A stretch of 64,000 nt of DNA from Flaccisagitta enflata (lineage: Eukaryota > Chaetognatha > Sagittoidea > Aphragmophora). Of the stretch, positions 35,736 to 48,073 are shown piece after piece. Position numbers and translations under genes: made by a program. The notes under the pieces are model-generated. The model saw only the letters and a program-made list of their open reading frames with translations. It was not told the origin of the DNA and did no database searches. Numbering within the stretch: position 1 is the first letter of the stretch; each line of letters begins with the position of its first letter. The stretch covers positions 54,498,001 to 54,562,000 of the forward strand of contig OZ231127.1 in assembly GCA_965153355.1 (NCBI GenBank). Reading direction: 5' to 3'.

Positions 35736-35977
35736 TCCAACCTCTAGAAGCTGAGAATCCTCACTCCTCAGAAAGGTAGAATCGACCACAGCTCTGAGAG
35801 GCGGGGAAGTATATCCGATTCTACGATGATGAAAGGCTACATTTGAGATGCAGAGAAATAAAGTGGGAAGCATAGTTACACTTTTTGTTGCAGGCAAGGC
35901 GGTACCTCATGGAAGTTGCCTCAAGGAGAGTTGTAAATCGGGAAAAATCGACACATCAACGAATAACAAAATGAGTC

Positions 35978-36766
35978 TTAAGGGGACATAGTGATGAGTT
36001 ATGAAAAATTATGAAACCATAACGTTTTGTAGTATTCTCTATGCTGAATCCAAATATATATTTTTTTTTACTCAAAACCGATGGGAAGTCGCAAAAAAAA
36101 TTCAATAAATTTGTCAAAAAACAATTTTTTTTTGCAAAATTTTTTTTTTGCCTAAAAATTTTTTTGAGCAGAAAAAAAAATTTTTGCAAAAAAAAAAAAA
36201 TTTTTTTTTTTAAAAATAAGCGAGAAAAAAAATTTTAAATTTCAAAAATTAGCGAGAAAAAAAATTTCAGATTTCAAAATTTAGCAAAAAAAAAAATTTG
36301 AAGATAAAAAACTTTTAGCAAAAAAAAAAATTTAGCAAAAAGAAATTAGCCGAAAATTATAGCGAAAGATTTTAACAAAAAAAAATTTTAGCAAAAAAAA
36401 AAAAAAAATTAAACAAAAATAAGATTTTAGCAAAAAAACTATGACATAACATTTTTTTTTGCTCTAAAGATAAAAGGGCAGATGCATAGCTGCTCCAGTC
36501 ATGCGCGAATTAGCCATATTTGAGTTCACTTGATTTTTTAGGCATATGTCGTAAGATGAAGGAGCAAAAAAAAAGTAAAATACAATGATCAAACCAATGA
36601 ACAGACTGATAGACTAACAACGTGGGTTTTTGAGTCGTGTGGCAAGCTAAGAAGGTTTTTCATTGAATCCACAGATTAAGATAAAAAAAAAAATTTTATC
36701 AGGTCCCCTTAAAAAATTTTCATCAGGTCCCCTTAAAAAAAATTTTCATCAGGTCCCCTTAAAAAA
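35978..36766. mobile_element. A/T-rich element with TTAAGGGGAC ends
   Basis: Left CTTAAGGGGACATAGTGATG; right GTCCCCTTAA occurs three times in direct repeats of about 26 bp (TTTTCATCAGGTCCCCTTAA, 36680-36766). The interior 36050-36450 is made of TTTTAGCAAAAAAAA variants. A similar end (ACTATGTCCCCTTAAG) stands at 42690. Confidence 0.5.
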
Positions 36767-37020
36767 TCATCCGATATCGTGACCTGCTGGATAACATGCC
36801 AGAAGTCTACCACTGACCGCTGCACATGTTTAGCAGTTGTATTAGGTAAAATAATGATTCAGGAATTGATCCAGAAAAAGACAAGCAAAACAGGTTCATA
36901 TATATATCTAGTCGCAAACGATTGGCCAGGGGCAAGCCTTCTTTCATTTGATATCATTTAGAGGAGAAAAATTCGAATTGACTTCTTCTTTGCTTTGTCT
37001 TTTTTGGTTCTTGGTAACCA

Positions 37021-37080
37021 GACATACAGACAGACAGACATGCAGAAAGACAGACAAAACGACAGACAGGCAGACATAGT
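37021..37080. repeat. (ACAG)n
   Basis: GACAGACAGACATGC-type units. Confidence 0.85.
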
Positions 37081-37274
37081 TATATCTATCAGTCATCGTG
37101 TCCTTGTCACCGCCGTGACAGTTCTGTCAGCTCATGAAGCGCACCACCATCGCGTCGTAACCAAACGATGAAAAGATGTGTGAAAGGCTTCAAATAAGGT
37201 GCAGTCGACCTGCGTGTTGACTCGGCCAACACATACCCAGCACCAAGGTTTGAGACCTTCCAGTTGAGATTCGA

Positions 37275-37335
37275 TTTGTTGTTGTTGTTGTTGTTGTTTG
37301 TTGTTGTTGTTGTTGTTGTTGTTATTGTTGTTGTT
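37275..37335. repeat. (GTT)n microsatellite
   Basis: About 20 units. Confidence 0.97.
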
Positions 37336-37434
37336 TTGTTCAAGTATTGTAGCATTCTCTTATGTGTACGCAAACCTGTTGTAATTGTCTATCATTGGCA
37401 GGATTAGTGGTGAATGTGACTTCATACTTTCTCG

Positions 37435-37648
37435 TTTTTAGTTGCGGACACGCAACTCTATAAGAGGCTTTGTCCGTCCGTTGGTCGGTCGGTCCGTTGG
37501 TCGGTCTGTCATGGTGATCGAGTTGAAAACGAGCATTTTCGATACTTTGTGTATGTTTCAGTGTTGGAGGTGGGTTGGGGTGTGGATGGGGCTTGGATGC
37601 CCCTGCCCACCCATCCGAAACGATATTGTGACCCCGCGTCACTTGTTT
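37435..37648 (-). mobile_element. Family 1 element, subtype III, well preserved
   Basis: Tip AGTTGCGGACACGCAACT, GTTGGTCGGTCGGTCCGTTG core, GATCGAGTTGAAAACG, GATGCCCCTGCCCACC, distal arm CATCCGAAAC and GTGACCCCGCGTCACTTGTT. Confidence 0.9.
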
Positions 37649-37695
37649 GCTGGTAATGTAATGAGATGGTCCTTTATTTGTGGAATCCCACCAAA

Positions 37696-37811
<116 letters not shown>

Positions 37812-37934
37812 CCAGACACACACACACACAGACAGAGACTAAGAGACGAGACAGAGAGATGAGACAGAGAGAAAAGATAGAGAGACTGACAGAGAGACAA
37901 GCAAATTTGAATAGAGAGACACATAAAACGACGG

Positions 37935-38335
37935 GCCTCAGCGCAAACTAATCCAGGCCTCAGCGAACTTATCCAGGCCTTAGCGATCTATACTAGGATA
38001 TCATCGACCTAATTCAACCCTCAACAACCTTATTCAAGCCTCAACGATTAAATCCAAGCCTCAACAACCTAGTTCAGCCAACAACGACCTAATCCTGGCC
38101 TCAGCGACCTAAACCTGGCCTCAGCAACCTAAGTCTGGCCTCAGCAACCTAAGTCTGGCCTCAGCAACCTAATCCTGGCCTCGGCAACCTAATCCTGGCC
38201 TCAGCAACCTAATCAAGGCCTCAGCAACCTAATCAAAGCCTCAGCGACCTACTCCAGGCATTTGCTACCTAATCTTGGCCTCAGCCACCTAATCCAGGCC
38301 TCAACCACCTAATCCAGGCCTAATCATGACTTTAA
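37935..38335. repeat. 20-bp minisatellite
   Basis: CCTCAGCAACCTAATCCTGG, about 20 units with point variants; longest regular part 38090-38320. Confidence 0.95.
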
Positions 38336-38709
38336 TGGCTAATGGCTTCTGCTACATCTTAATCAGGGTCTTATACACTGATTGTAATAATTAAAAGTTT
38401 TGCTTTATTTCCACATCGATTTATGCAAAAGAGTAATTTTAACAATAGTCTTAGCAATCATCACGGAAAACTCAAATGATCTGGTGTCATCGCATTTGTA
38501 GTCAACGTTGTTGTTGTGAATGTCATTTTCATTATCATTATCGAACACATTTTTCTAGCTTCATTATTTTCATTTTATTTATTGTTCATGATTGCCACCA
38601 CGTCTTCAATTGCGATGCGGCATCCTGGATGTGTGGTTATCAAAAATACATGTTTTGAAGCCAATAAATGTTGAACCTTTTCTCGAGAATGGCTTTTTTA
38701 GGCCAATAT

Positions 38710-38926
38710 AAAGGTAAACATTACTACGCGACTCTACACCCTGCTTTTTTCGGTTTGTCTTTTGTCCATTCATCCATCTGTCCGTCCGTCAGTCTATCCG
38801 TCATACTACTTTTTCAAGTTTTTGCGGTCTTTGGCCTCATTGCTCCTGCCCAAATGATCAAGTGACCTAAAATACTGCCCCTGCCCACCCGCACGCGACT
38901 GGGGTAGTCGTGTATCTGGCCTTGTT
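38710..38926 (-). mobile_element. Family 1 element, outer tip strand lost
   Basis: CTACGCGACTCTACACCCTG, CCGTCCGTCAGTCTATCCG, GCGGTCTTTGGCCTCATTGC, CACCCGCACGCGACTGGGG and GTATCTGGCCTTGTT. Confidence 0.85.
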
Positions 38927-39120
38927 GATATCAGATGTTCATCCCACAAATTCGGGGAACTGGAGTAATTTATCTCACCTCACTTACAATGCCACGTTGG
39001 CTCCTTCATTGTCGTTGTTCCTCCTAGTCATCGTCGTTGTTCTACTCCATCATCGCCGTCGTTCCTCTCCAACGTTGTTCGATACACGACACCCTAGTAG
39101 CCAACAATTGGGCAGTGGCA

Positions 39121-39549
39121 GTACACTCTTTTTTTTTATAAGAACATCTTTCTTTTTTAAAGGCTTCATGTTCTTATTTTCAAAGCCAAATGAAGCCTTC
39201 AATGTTTTTAAAGCGTTCTTGATTTCAAAAACTATATGAACTATAGGAAATGTTATAATATACTATCATTTAATTGCACTAATTGTATTTCTATTGAATA
39301 TTGTTAAAACAAATGCCAATCATTAAAATCTAAGGATATTTTTATGATATTTATTTAAAAATTATAAAATATTATCCTAATTTCACTAAAATTTAAGTGT
39401 TTTTTTGATGCTCTTTAAATAATATCATGAGCAAAAATTTTTTCTCAAGATTTGAAGCCTTTCTATGTTCTTAAGATGTTCTTAATTTTAGGGCCATTCG
39501 AAGCCTTGATGTTCTTATAAACTAGGTTCTTATAAAAAAAAGAGTGTAA
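39121..39549. mobile_element. Foldback/TIR element (about 430 bp)
   Basis: TACACTCTTTTTTTTTATAA at the left faces TTATAAAAAAAAGAGTGTA at the right; TAAGAACATC and GAAGCC motifs follow on both arms. Confidence 0.75.
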
Positions 39550-39639
39550 TGCAAAAGCCTCTCGCAATTAAGAAATTCTACGGACCAATGGACAGATGGA
39601 TGGATGTACTGACACAGCAAGGTGTTGGCGACAAAAGTA

Positions 39640-39850
39640 AAAAAAGTGATGTCGTCACGATATTGTTGTAGACGGGTGGGCAGGGGCATCTAACCCCCAG
39701 TCTCACCCCAACACAACAAATCCCCTCCCAAACACTCGCACATGCACTCACAATATAACAACAAGGGCGGTTTTTTCACATTTCCAATTTGAGCGTGACA
39801 GATTAACGTTTGTCCAAGCTTCTAATAGAATTGCATTTCCGCAACTAAAA
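39640..39850 (+). mobile_element. Family 1 element, subtype III
   Basis: GTGATGTCGTCACGATATTG, arm GTTGTAGACGGGTGGGCAGG, GGCATCTAACCCCC, then a worn tip ATTGCATTTCCGCAACTAAA. The usual GACC core is nearly gone. Confidence 0.7.
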
Positions 39851-39992
39851 ACCTGTCGGTTCTGTCAGAAATGTATCCAGTTGCCGAAGAAGCTATGTGC
39901 TCTTCTCCAATTCGCTCTTTGAAATTCTGGGAAAAGAGAAGGGTAAGCGTGCATTGTATCTTTTGTTTCACGTGTTTTCGTCATGCACAGGT

Positions 39993-40545
<553 letters not shown>

Positions 40546-40582
40546 ATTTTCACCACAAATTCGATACAGTTGAACTTTGTTG

Positions 40583-40630
40583 TTTTTAGTCGCGTGCACG
40601 CGACTCTAGGACCCGCTATGTATTCCATGC
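40583..40630 (-). mobile_element. Family 1 tip truncated by a (GTGC)n/(GT)n tract
   Basis: TTTTTAGTCGCGTGCACGCG, ACTCTAGGACCCGCTATGT, then GTGCGTGC repeats to 40722. Confidence 0.75.
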
Positions 40631-40643
40631 GTGCGTGTGTTCG

Positions 40644-40722
<79 letters not shown>
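40630..40722. repeat. (GTGC)n then (GT)n
   Basis: About 90 bp compound tract. Confidence 0.97.
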
Positions 40723-40723
<1 letters not shown>

Positions 40724-41000
40724 TGTAACGATAACTTGCTTTGTATGGAATATATTCACACAAATATGACACCTGCTTTCGCCGCGATCATTAGTCATAA
40801 TCTTGTGCGCATTGTCTGCTTACGCTCTTAAGGTAGATGATATTCCTGCTTCGCAATGTCAATCGAAACGAGCCCGTCAGCGCCACGATTTAGAGATCCG
40901 ATTTCCGTCTTGTTGAGCATGTTGCTCTGATAATTGAGCAGAAGGGTAATGAACCATGATTTACATGATCACATCCTTTATCATCATCAACGTTCTTGTC

Positions 41001-41214
41001 TTTTTAGTCGCGAACTAGCACTGTAGACACTATCAGAGGCTTTTCCCATCTGTCAAGCTGATTATTGGTCCATTGGTCCGTCTGTAACGCACAAGTTGAA
41101 AAGTGTGAAAACGCGCATTTGAGGTATGTGTGTGTTTGGGTGGAAGTGATGGATAAGGGTTCTAAGCCCCAGCCTGCCCATCCGTGACAATATGGTTACC
41201 CCACGTCACTTGTT
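41001..41214 (-). mobile_element. Family 1 element, subtype III (left of a head-to-head pair)
   Basis: TTTTTAGTCGCGAACTAGCA, GTCCATTGGTCCGTCTG, CACAAGTTGAAAAGTGTGAA, CCCAGCCTGCCCATCCG and TACCCCACGTCACTTGTTT. Confidence 0.8.
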
Positions 41215-41382
41215 TCTTAATCTTTTGAACACTACAAACCTTTGCACACACAGACATTCAAAACGGCGGCATCATGCGCGTTTTCACCCTTTTCAACTCG
41301 AATGTCTCCAACCAACTGACCAACTGACCTACCGACCAACCAACGGACAAAGCATGTTAAAGTTGCGGGTCTGCAACTAACA
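41215..41382 (+). mobile_element. Family 1 element, subtype III (right of a head-to-head pair)
   Basis: GGCATCATGCGCGTTTTCAC, TTCAACTCGAATGTC, ACCGACCAACCAACGGAC core and tip GTTGCGGGTCTGCAACTAA. Its 5' part is merged with that of its neighbour. Confidence 0.7.
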
Positions 41383-41620
41383 ATCTTTATCTTGTATATA
41401 GCACTGTCATTACATTTTTGGATTTAAGGAATAATTCACCTACGATTATCACCTGTCATATCGCCTCTCCAAGTCTTTGGTAGAATTCATATGTTTATTC
41501 ATTCATTCACTAACTTATTATTACATACATTCAGAAAGTCATTCATTCACTTATTCATTTGGTTATCGTTTCTATCATTCATTCATTTAATTGTCTATCT
41601 ACTTATTTATACTTATTCGC

Positions 41621-41974
41621 TTTTTAATTGCGTGCATCGCGACTTTACAATCTCGCTCGGTTGGTTGGTCAGTCGGTCGGTCGGTCGGTCCCTTTTTTGG
41701 GCAGCGGCCAAGAAGAGGACAAAGTACTGTATAACACAGGGGGAATCTGTCCCCCTGTGTTCTACAGGACTTCGTTCCCTTCGGGGCCACTGCCCTGCTT
41801 CATCTCACTCTATTTCACAATCACGCAAAGCAGGGCAACGGGTATCGCTGACCACATATTGCCCTTGGGCGACCTGTTAAGGTTACTGCTCCTGCCCAGA
41901 TGCCCTTGTGACCTTCTCCAGCACTGCTCCTGCCCACCCGCACGCGACAGGGGTAGTTGTGTTTCCGGTCTGGT
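41621..41974 (-). mobile_element. Family 1 element interrupted by a family 3 element
   Basis: TTTTTAATTGCGTGCATCGC, GGTTGGTTGGTCAGTCGGTC and CCC before the break at 41694. After it, TTACTGCTCCTGCCCAGATG, CACCCGCACGCGACAGGGG and GTTTCCGGTCTGGTT. Confidence 0.88.
41694..41878 (-). mobile_element. Family 3 element (copy B4) lacking the tandem array, nested
   Basis: TTTTTTGGGCAGCGGCC, then TATAACACAGGGGGAATCTG runs directly into TCCCCCTGTGTTCTACAGG, so the two internal arms meet with no array between them. GGGTATCGCTGACC and GCCCTTGGGCGACCTGTT end it. Confidence 0.9.
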
Positions 41975-43860
41975 TTCACTTCATGTCATTTGTCTTCTAG
42001 CTATAATTTACCGTTCCACGGTACTCATGAGGCATGAGAAGCAGTATGCGGCGAACTATGTGACGTCGTAGAATTCGTTCAACTTCTCGGCCATTAACAG
42101 CGTTAAAAAAAAACATTGTCGAACCAATTTGGTGGACTTCTTCGTGGAGGTTGAATAAGAAGAAAAAAAAAACGAAATCAGAAAATATCTTGAACAAGAA
42201 CGCAGTGGGATTGATGAGAGATGGTACGCAGTGTTTTTCCGCTAGTTCTTTTTCAGGGCGATCAAAATGGCTAAGTTGATTGCGTGATTGACTGAGGTGA
42301 AAGCATGGATGATAAATTTGTTGATGCTTTTACTCGTTCTTGATTCCTGTGCTAGTGCAGATAGTGACCAATCGAAACTAACTTCATGGTTGATTAGCAA
42401 AGGAGTAAACAATTGCCTGGGTACCTTTGAAATCCTTATGTCTATAAGGCAACAGGGAGTTGAGAGTAAAATCACCTATTTCCTGCACCCTGCCGAGGAA
42501 CTTGAATACACCTATTGAAAGCCTTTATCAGGAGACGTTAATAACCATTGTCAGATTTTCAATGTTTACAAGGGAAGTAGGCAATCAGAATTTTATTTTA
42601 AGTTCTTGAGTTAGTTAAGGGAGCAGCTTTCACCCCTTAAACACCTTTGTTAAGTAATGTTTAATTATATGGGTCATCAATCACCACTATGTCCCCTTAA
42701 GAAGAAAGTCGAAACGAGGACATCTGGACCGCCAAACTAGGATGAACAGAATTGCAACGTGCTGTTTGCATGGGGGAAGGAAATTGTTTTGAGTAAGCCA
42801 ATCGACGGGATAGCACCCGAAAAGTCACTAATTTGCGAACCCAGCGTAAAAGGGAAAATAAGTCCAAGGAAGAGCGATCAAAACTATTACTCGTACCATC
42901 TTGCTCAAAAATATCGTACTACCTATATGGCTAATTTGTAACTAAACAACTGAAAAAAAAAACCTGAAAAAAATTGTGATTGTTAGCAAAAGCAAGAAAA
43001 AATCTTCAAGATGCCGCCAAGCAGAGCTCAGTTGCTTGACTCGTTAAGATTTAAGAGCCAAACCAGTGAAAATGCTCATATTCAAAAATGGCAGAAAATA
43101 TGGAAAAAATGAGAAGAAGAATATTGACCTGTTTATTCTTACTTTTTCTTGGCTTATCATTATAAAATTGTATAAAAATCGGTGACCATACGAAACAGCT
43201 TTGAAAGAGCTGTCAAATTTTGCCAAGCAGATTTTTATAGTTCAAACCGTTTGAATTTTATATCAAAATAAAAACACAAGGTGTGAAAGTACTGAAGAAA
43301 AAATTGCTAGAAAGTTTGAAGAACTTGGTCTAAAAACTATATGTAAAACCTTCATTTGCTTCTTCCCTAATGAATACACAGGATATATCATATAAAAAAA
43401 AACCTATATGAAATGTTTGTACAAGAAAATATGATTCGGTATAAAGAATAACAACAATGGATAGCAATTTTGTTTAACTGAGACGATTTTCTTGAGAAGA
43501 TGGTATAATTGAAGAGAAGGAAAGGAAACTGATATAAAGCCTCAAAGCGGGAGAAATGTTTATACGAGAGCAAAACCGAGATGCATGGGCATGTACGTGT
43601 GTGATGCCCAACCCACTTCTATACCTACAGGCCTCATCTTAGGCTTTTAGATATATTTACAAACACAGGTAAAAGAAAGTAACTTTCATGAAACGAAATG
43701 ACCAAATGACATGAAATGAGGAAACAGCAAAACAATGAAAAGATTGAGTTGCGTGTTACGACAAAGAATCCATGTCTCCCAATCAGAAAAAAAACGGCCA
43801 ACGTGTAATCGCATTTGAGTCCCCTAAATCAATGATGAACAAGACTAAACCTGTATAAGA
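41975..43860. other. Low-copy sequence, nothing firmly recognised
   Basis: Short open frames on both strands near 42242-42518 lack domains. GTCCCCTTAAG at 42691 resembles the end of the 35978 element. Confidence 0.4.
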
Positions 43861-43926
43861 CTTATTGATCAAGCGTTTTGGCGCAATGCCAAGTGTGAGG
43901 CTAATAACAGCTCGGAGTTCGGTCGT

Positions 43927-44142
43927 GTGAAGACGAGCCTTTATATACATGCGAGGCAGAGTGGTATAGAATATGCTGTCGTGGATTCATGCATGGTTGA
44001 TGAGAAAGGCAATCAATTTTCTAACATGCGTCGAATTTTCAATCTAGCGCAGAACAAGCTCACCGAGCTCACCAAAACGCCAACCGAGAAACGGCTGGGA
44101 AGTGCCCATCGATGTGTGATTCACACGACTCACGCACCATAA
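43927..44142 (+). CDS. Small non-repetitive ORF, doubtful
   Basis: A 71-codon frame outside simple repeats ends just before a family 1 5' end at 44146. The middle part (VDSCMVDEKGNQFSNMRRIF, then NLAQNKLTELTKTPTEKR) is plausible protein sequence. No domain, promoter or splice context supports it. Listed so that the stretch is not left unexplained. Confidence 0.1.
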   Translation: MKTSLYIHARQSGIEYAVVDSCMVDEKGNQFSNMRRIFNLAQNKLTELTKTPTEKRLGSAHRCVIHTTHAP

Positions 44143-44145
44143 CTA

Positions 44146-44205
44146 AGGCAAACAAGGATACACGGACACCTAAATCGTGGGCGGACGGACAGGGACAGTG
44201 AGATC
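44146..44205 (+). mobile_element. Family 1 5'-end fragment
   Basis: AAACAAGGATACACGGACAC and GTGGGCGGACGGACAGGG. Confidence 0.55.
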
Positions 44206-44814
44206 ATTTTTCATGTTCGCATTTTTCATGTTCCACTTGCATAATTAGAGCCCGGTCTAAGTGGAAGACGTATATGAACTTGATCTAGGCTCTCCGTAAT
44301 CAATATTGTAGTTGTATAAAATGGATTGCTGTAGCTATGAGGAAAATTTCTTACCGCCTTCTATCACCCATTATATTCCCGTCACTGAAGTTTCGGGGGC
44401 CACCACTTGACCTTGTATGCCATGAAGCTGGAGGAAATCAAGCGAGCGTTGTTCAATCGAAAATTTCCTGTGGTGTGACCGCCGCCGCCGCTCAGCCGCG
44501 CAACTGCCTTCTCACCTTCTCTTCCCCCCCCCCCCCCCGTCTCATTTTCCTTTCCCTTTTTTTGCCATCCTTTTCTCCTTCCATTTCTTTCCTAGCGATC
44601 TAGTTTTCATCAAATATGCACCTCTTCTTTTCCTTTTATGACCTCATTTTAAATGTATTCGATTTTTATTCTTTTACTTATGATCAACATTCTTTTTATT
44701 AATAAAAGAATAACGTTTTAATTATCCAATACTCTTACCATTTCTTATTGTCTGTTAACAGAAAAATTAGCTTCCATAAAATCGCTATCTGTCCTTTTGG
44801 GTTGAACTGATTTT

Positions 44815-45250
44815 ATTCTTCTTCTTCTTCATCTTCTTCTTCTTCTTCTTCTTCATCTTCTTCTTCTTCTTCTTCTTCTTCTTCTTCTTCTTCTTCTTCT
44901 TCTTCTTCTTCTTCTTCTTCTTCTTCTTCTTCTTCTTCTTCTTCTTCTTCTGCTTTTTCTTTTTCTTTTTCTTTTTCTTTTTCTTCTTCTTCTTCTTCTT
45001 CTTCTTCTTCTTCTTCTTCTTCTTCTTCTTCTTCTTCTTCTTCTTCTTCTTCTTCCTTTTTCTTTTTCTTTTTCTTTTTCTTTTTCTTTTTCTTTTTTTT
45101 TCTTCCTATGCTTTTTCTTCTTTTCTTTTCCTTTTTTTTTCTTTTTCTTTTCCTTTTCTTTTTCTTTTTCTTTTTCTTTTTCTTTTTCTTTTTCTTTTTC
45201 TTTTTCTTTTTCTTTTTCTTCTTCTTCTTCTTCTTCTTCTTCTTCTTCTT
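44815..45250. repeat. (CTT)n and (CTTTTT)n polypyrimidine tract, part 1
   Basis: More than 400 bp with almost no purine on the + strand. Confidence 0.98.
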
Positions 45251-45395
45251 TTTAGTCGCACAGTTTTACTCTACACCTTGCTGTGACGGTCGGTAGGTCG
45301 GTAGGATGGTCCGTTACAAATTATTTTGAATTCCGAGCGGTTTTCGCATCACTGCTCCTGCCCAACCATGGATTGCCGTGATTCCAGCCTTACTC
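45251..45395 (-). mobile_element. Family 1 element inserted in the polypyrimidine tract
   Basis: TTTTTAGTCGCACAGTTTTA, CTCTACACCTTGCTGTG, GGTCGGTAGGTCGGTAGG, ACTGCTCCTGCCCAACC and GTGATTCCAGCCTT. The returning tip strand has decayed. Confidence 0.82.
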
Positions 45396-45985
45396 TTCTT
45401 CTTCTTCTTCGTTCTGTTTTTCTCTCTCTTTTTCCTTTTCTTGTTCTAACCCCTCCTTCCTTCCTTCTTCTTCTTCTTCTTCTTCTTCTTCTTCTTCTTT
45501 TTCTTCTTCTTCTTCTTCTTCTTCTTCTTCTTCTTCTTCTTCTTCTTCTTCCTCTCCTTCTTCTTCTTCTCCTTCTCCTTCTCCTTCTCCTTCTTTTTCT
45601 TTTTCTTTTTCTTTTTCTTTTTCTTTTTCATTTTCATTTTCATTTTCATTTTCATTTTCATTTTCTTTTTTCTTTTTCTTTTTCTTTTTCTTTTTCTTTT
45701 TCTATTTCTATTTCTATTTCTATTTCTTTTTCTTTTTCTTTTTCTTTTTCTTTTTCTTTTTCTTCTTCTTTTTCCTCTTCTTCTTCTTTTTCCTCTTCTT
45801 CTTCTTCTTCTTCTTCTTCTTTTTTTTCTTCTTCTTTTTCTTCTTCTTTTTCTTCTTCTTTTTTTTCCTCTTCTTTTTCTTTTACTTTTTCTTTTTCTTT
45901 TTTTCTTTTTCTTTTTCTTTTTCTTTTTTTCTTTTTTTCTTTTTTTCTTTTTCTTTTTCTTTTTCTTCATCTTCGTCTTCTTCTT
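45396..45985. repeat. Polypyrimidine tract, part 2
   Basis: Blocks of CTT, CTTTTT, CATTTT, CTATTT and CTCCTT succeed each other, so several hexamer variants expanded locally. Confidence 0.97.
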
Positions 45986-46815
45986 CTTCTTCTCCTGCTC
46001 TTCTGTTCCTCTGCTTCATCTGTATTTCTTCTTGGTTGCCATCTCGTCATCCTTACTTTTCTTCTCTTTTTGTTTCTCTTCCAGTGTTCGCCAACGAGAT
46101 AGATATCAGGTTTCAAGTTGCCATGTTGGGTTTCATAGCCAAAATTCTTCGTTGCAAAATTATTCCAAGTCCCCGGTTCAATATGTTCCTCTTTCCTTCG
46201 TTGTAATGCACTACAAAACTTTGGTCATTTCATTAGTCTAATATCACCTTGCCCCGTTTCTTCTTTATACTTCTTGTCATTAAAAAATTGAAGTTCATCT
46301 TTATCGTTTTGATTTATAGCCTCACAGAAAATTGGATATCTTTGCCAATTCTATGTTTGACCGACCGAAATACAGAACGGATTTGCAAGAGATTATGATA
46401 AAAAACACCGAACAATAAACAAAACAAAACCAAAATATGAATATGAAATATCAATTACAAAAACAAAAATCAATTATAACTAAAGAGGAAATGGTGGTTT
46501 CTTTTTTATTTTTTCCTAACCATTAATGATAACATTTTTTTGTGTTTTTTTCCTCGGAGTCTGTCCGTTATCCTTTATAAGTCTCTTTCCTTGTCTGAAT
46601 CGTTTGTCTCCTTGTCTCCCTAAATGTCTCTCCCTCTTTCTGCCTCTCAGAGACTCAGACACCCTGACTCAGATTGAAAGTCTCTTCGTCTATCTGTCTG
46701 TTTCTCTTACTCTTCACCGTTTTTTAACTGTTCTTTCTGTGAGGATGGCTGCGTCCCTCAAAAGCAAAAAGCATTGAATCATCTGCTTCAATCCCACCGC
46801 CTAGGCTGTTGATAT

Positions 46816-46881
<66 letters not shown>

Positions 46882-46885
46882 GTCG
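46816..46885. repeat. (GTC)n microsatellite
   Basis: About 22 CGT units, unusual here for its CpG content. Confidence 0.97.
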
Positions 46886-47267
46886 TTGACGCTGCTGCAC
46901 ACTTGAGATGGCGCCGTTTCAAGCACCATTTAACTCAAACAAACGACAATTAAAAGATGGCCACAAAAAGAGTTTTAAACCGAAGTGATTATGAAAGGAG
47001 CAAGAAGCGCTACCATCTGTTCCATGGTGTAAGATCGTCTGTCCAATCGCAAATCCGCCCATTCGTCCGTGCGTTCACAATTTTTGTGGTTTTTGGCGTT
47101 TTAGGCGTTTTGGGAATTTTGCCGTGTTCGGGTTATCATTGTACATGACATGGTTCCCCCTAATATCTGTTTAAGTGCTACTGCAAGTTGCAGTTTTATT
47201 CATGTTTTACATTTGGAAGGACCGAAGGATAGATGGTATTTTTATTGGCGGTGTAAGGATGAAGCCA

Positions 47268-47420
47268 ACAAGTAACGCGGGGTTACAATATCGTCTTGGA
47301 CGGGTGGGAAGGGGCCTACAACCCGCCTCTGTAGTCTGGATTCCCCTTCTAAACACACGCACACATACAGGGTCGAAATACAGTGGAGAACTGCCTTTTC
47401 GGCACCAGATACAACGGTAA
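47268..47420 (+). mobile_element. Family 1 subtype III, 5' part
   Basis: AACAAGTAACGCGGGGTTAC, with the GTAAC/GTTAC pair co-changed relative to GTGAC/GTCAC, then GGACGGGTGGGAAGGGGCC. The 3' half is lost. Confidence 0.65.
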
Positions 47421-47668
47421 AACGGATTTGACGGCAGGCATTGTGAGGTCCCGAATTTTTCTAGGCTTTTGTAGTGTTATTTTCTTCGGATTCATCGGCA
47501 CCGGAAACTAAGGCCAAACCGCATTGACCGACCGGAATTCCTTGTCCGATTGACCACTCTCTTCGGATTCACCGACCCTCCGACCCACGAACTCTCCGAC
47601 CCTCCAACCTCCGATCTGACCGACTCCCAAAATCGAGCGGTAAATGCTCGTCCTCATCAGAATTGCAG

Positions 47669-47832
<164 letters not shown>

Positions 47833-48073
47833 AGTCAGACAGTCAGACAAACAGACAGAGAGCGCGAATGAAAATGTCTGGGAATAATCGGAATCAGCAT
47901 TGTTGTCAACCTAAGAGGCTCTGATTTGCGGGCCTAGACTACTATCCTGCAATGAGAAGCCTGAAAATGCACGATAAGAAGACCTCATCATGAAGCTCAT
48001 GATAACAACACACTCGAACCATGTCATCACAATGTTTTCATAACCTTCGAATCTAAAAATGTCCGTTCTTTTA

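Noticed and set aside
42242-42518. Overlapping frames on both strands as a possible gene
   Set aside because: No domain, splice or promoter support; overlapping open frames of 76-77 codons are expected by chance in this much sequence.
45326-46102. 258-residue frame
   Set aside because: Polypyrimidine tract read as poly-Leu, poly-Ser and poly-Phe.
46816-46885. (GTC)n as a coding poly-Ser or poly-Asp tract
   Set aside because: No open frame of normal composition continues on either side.
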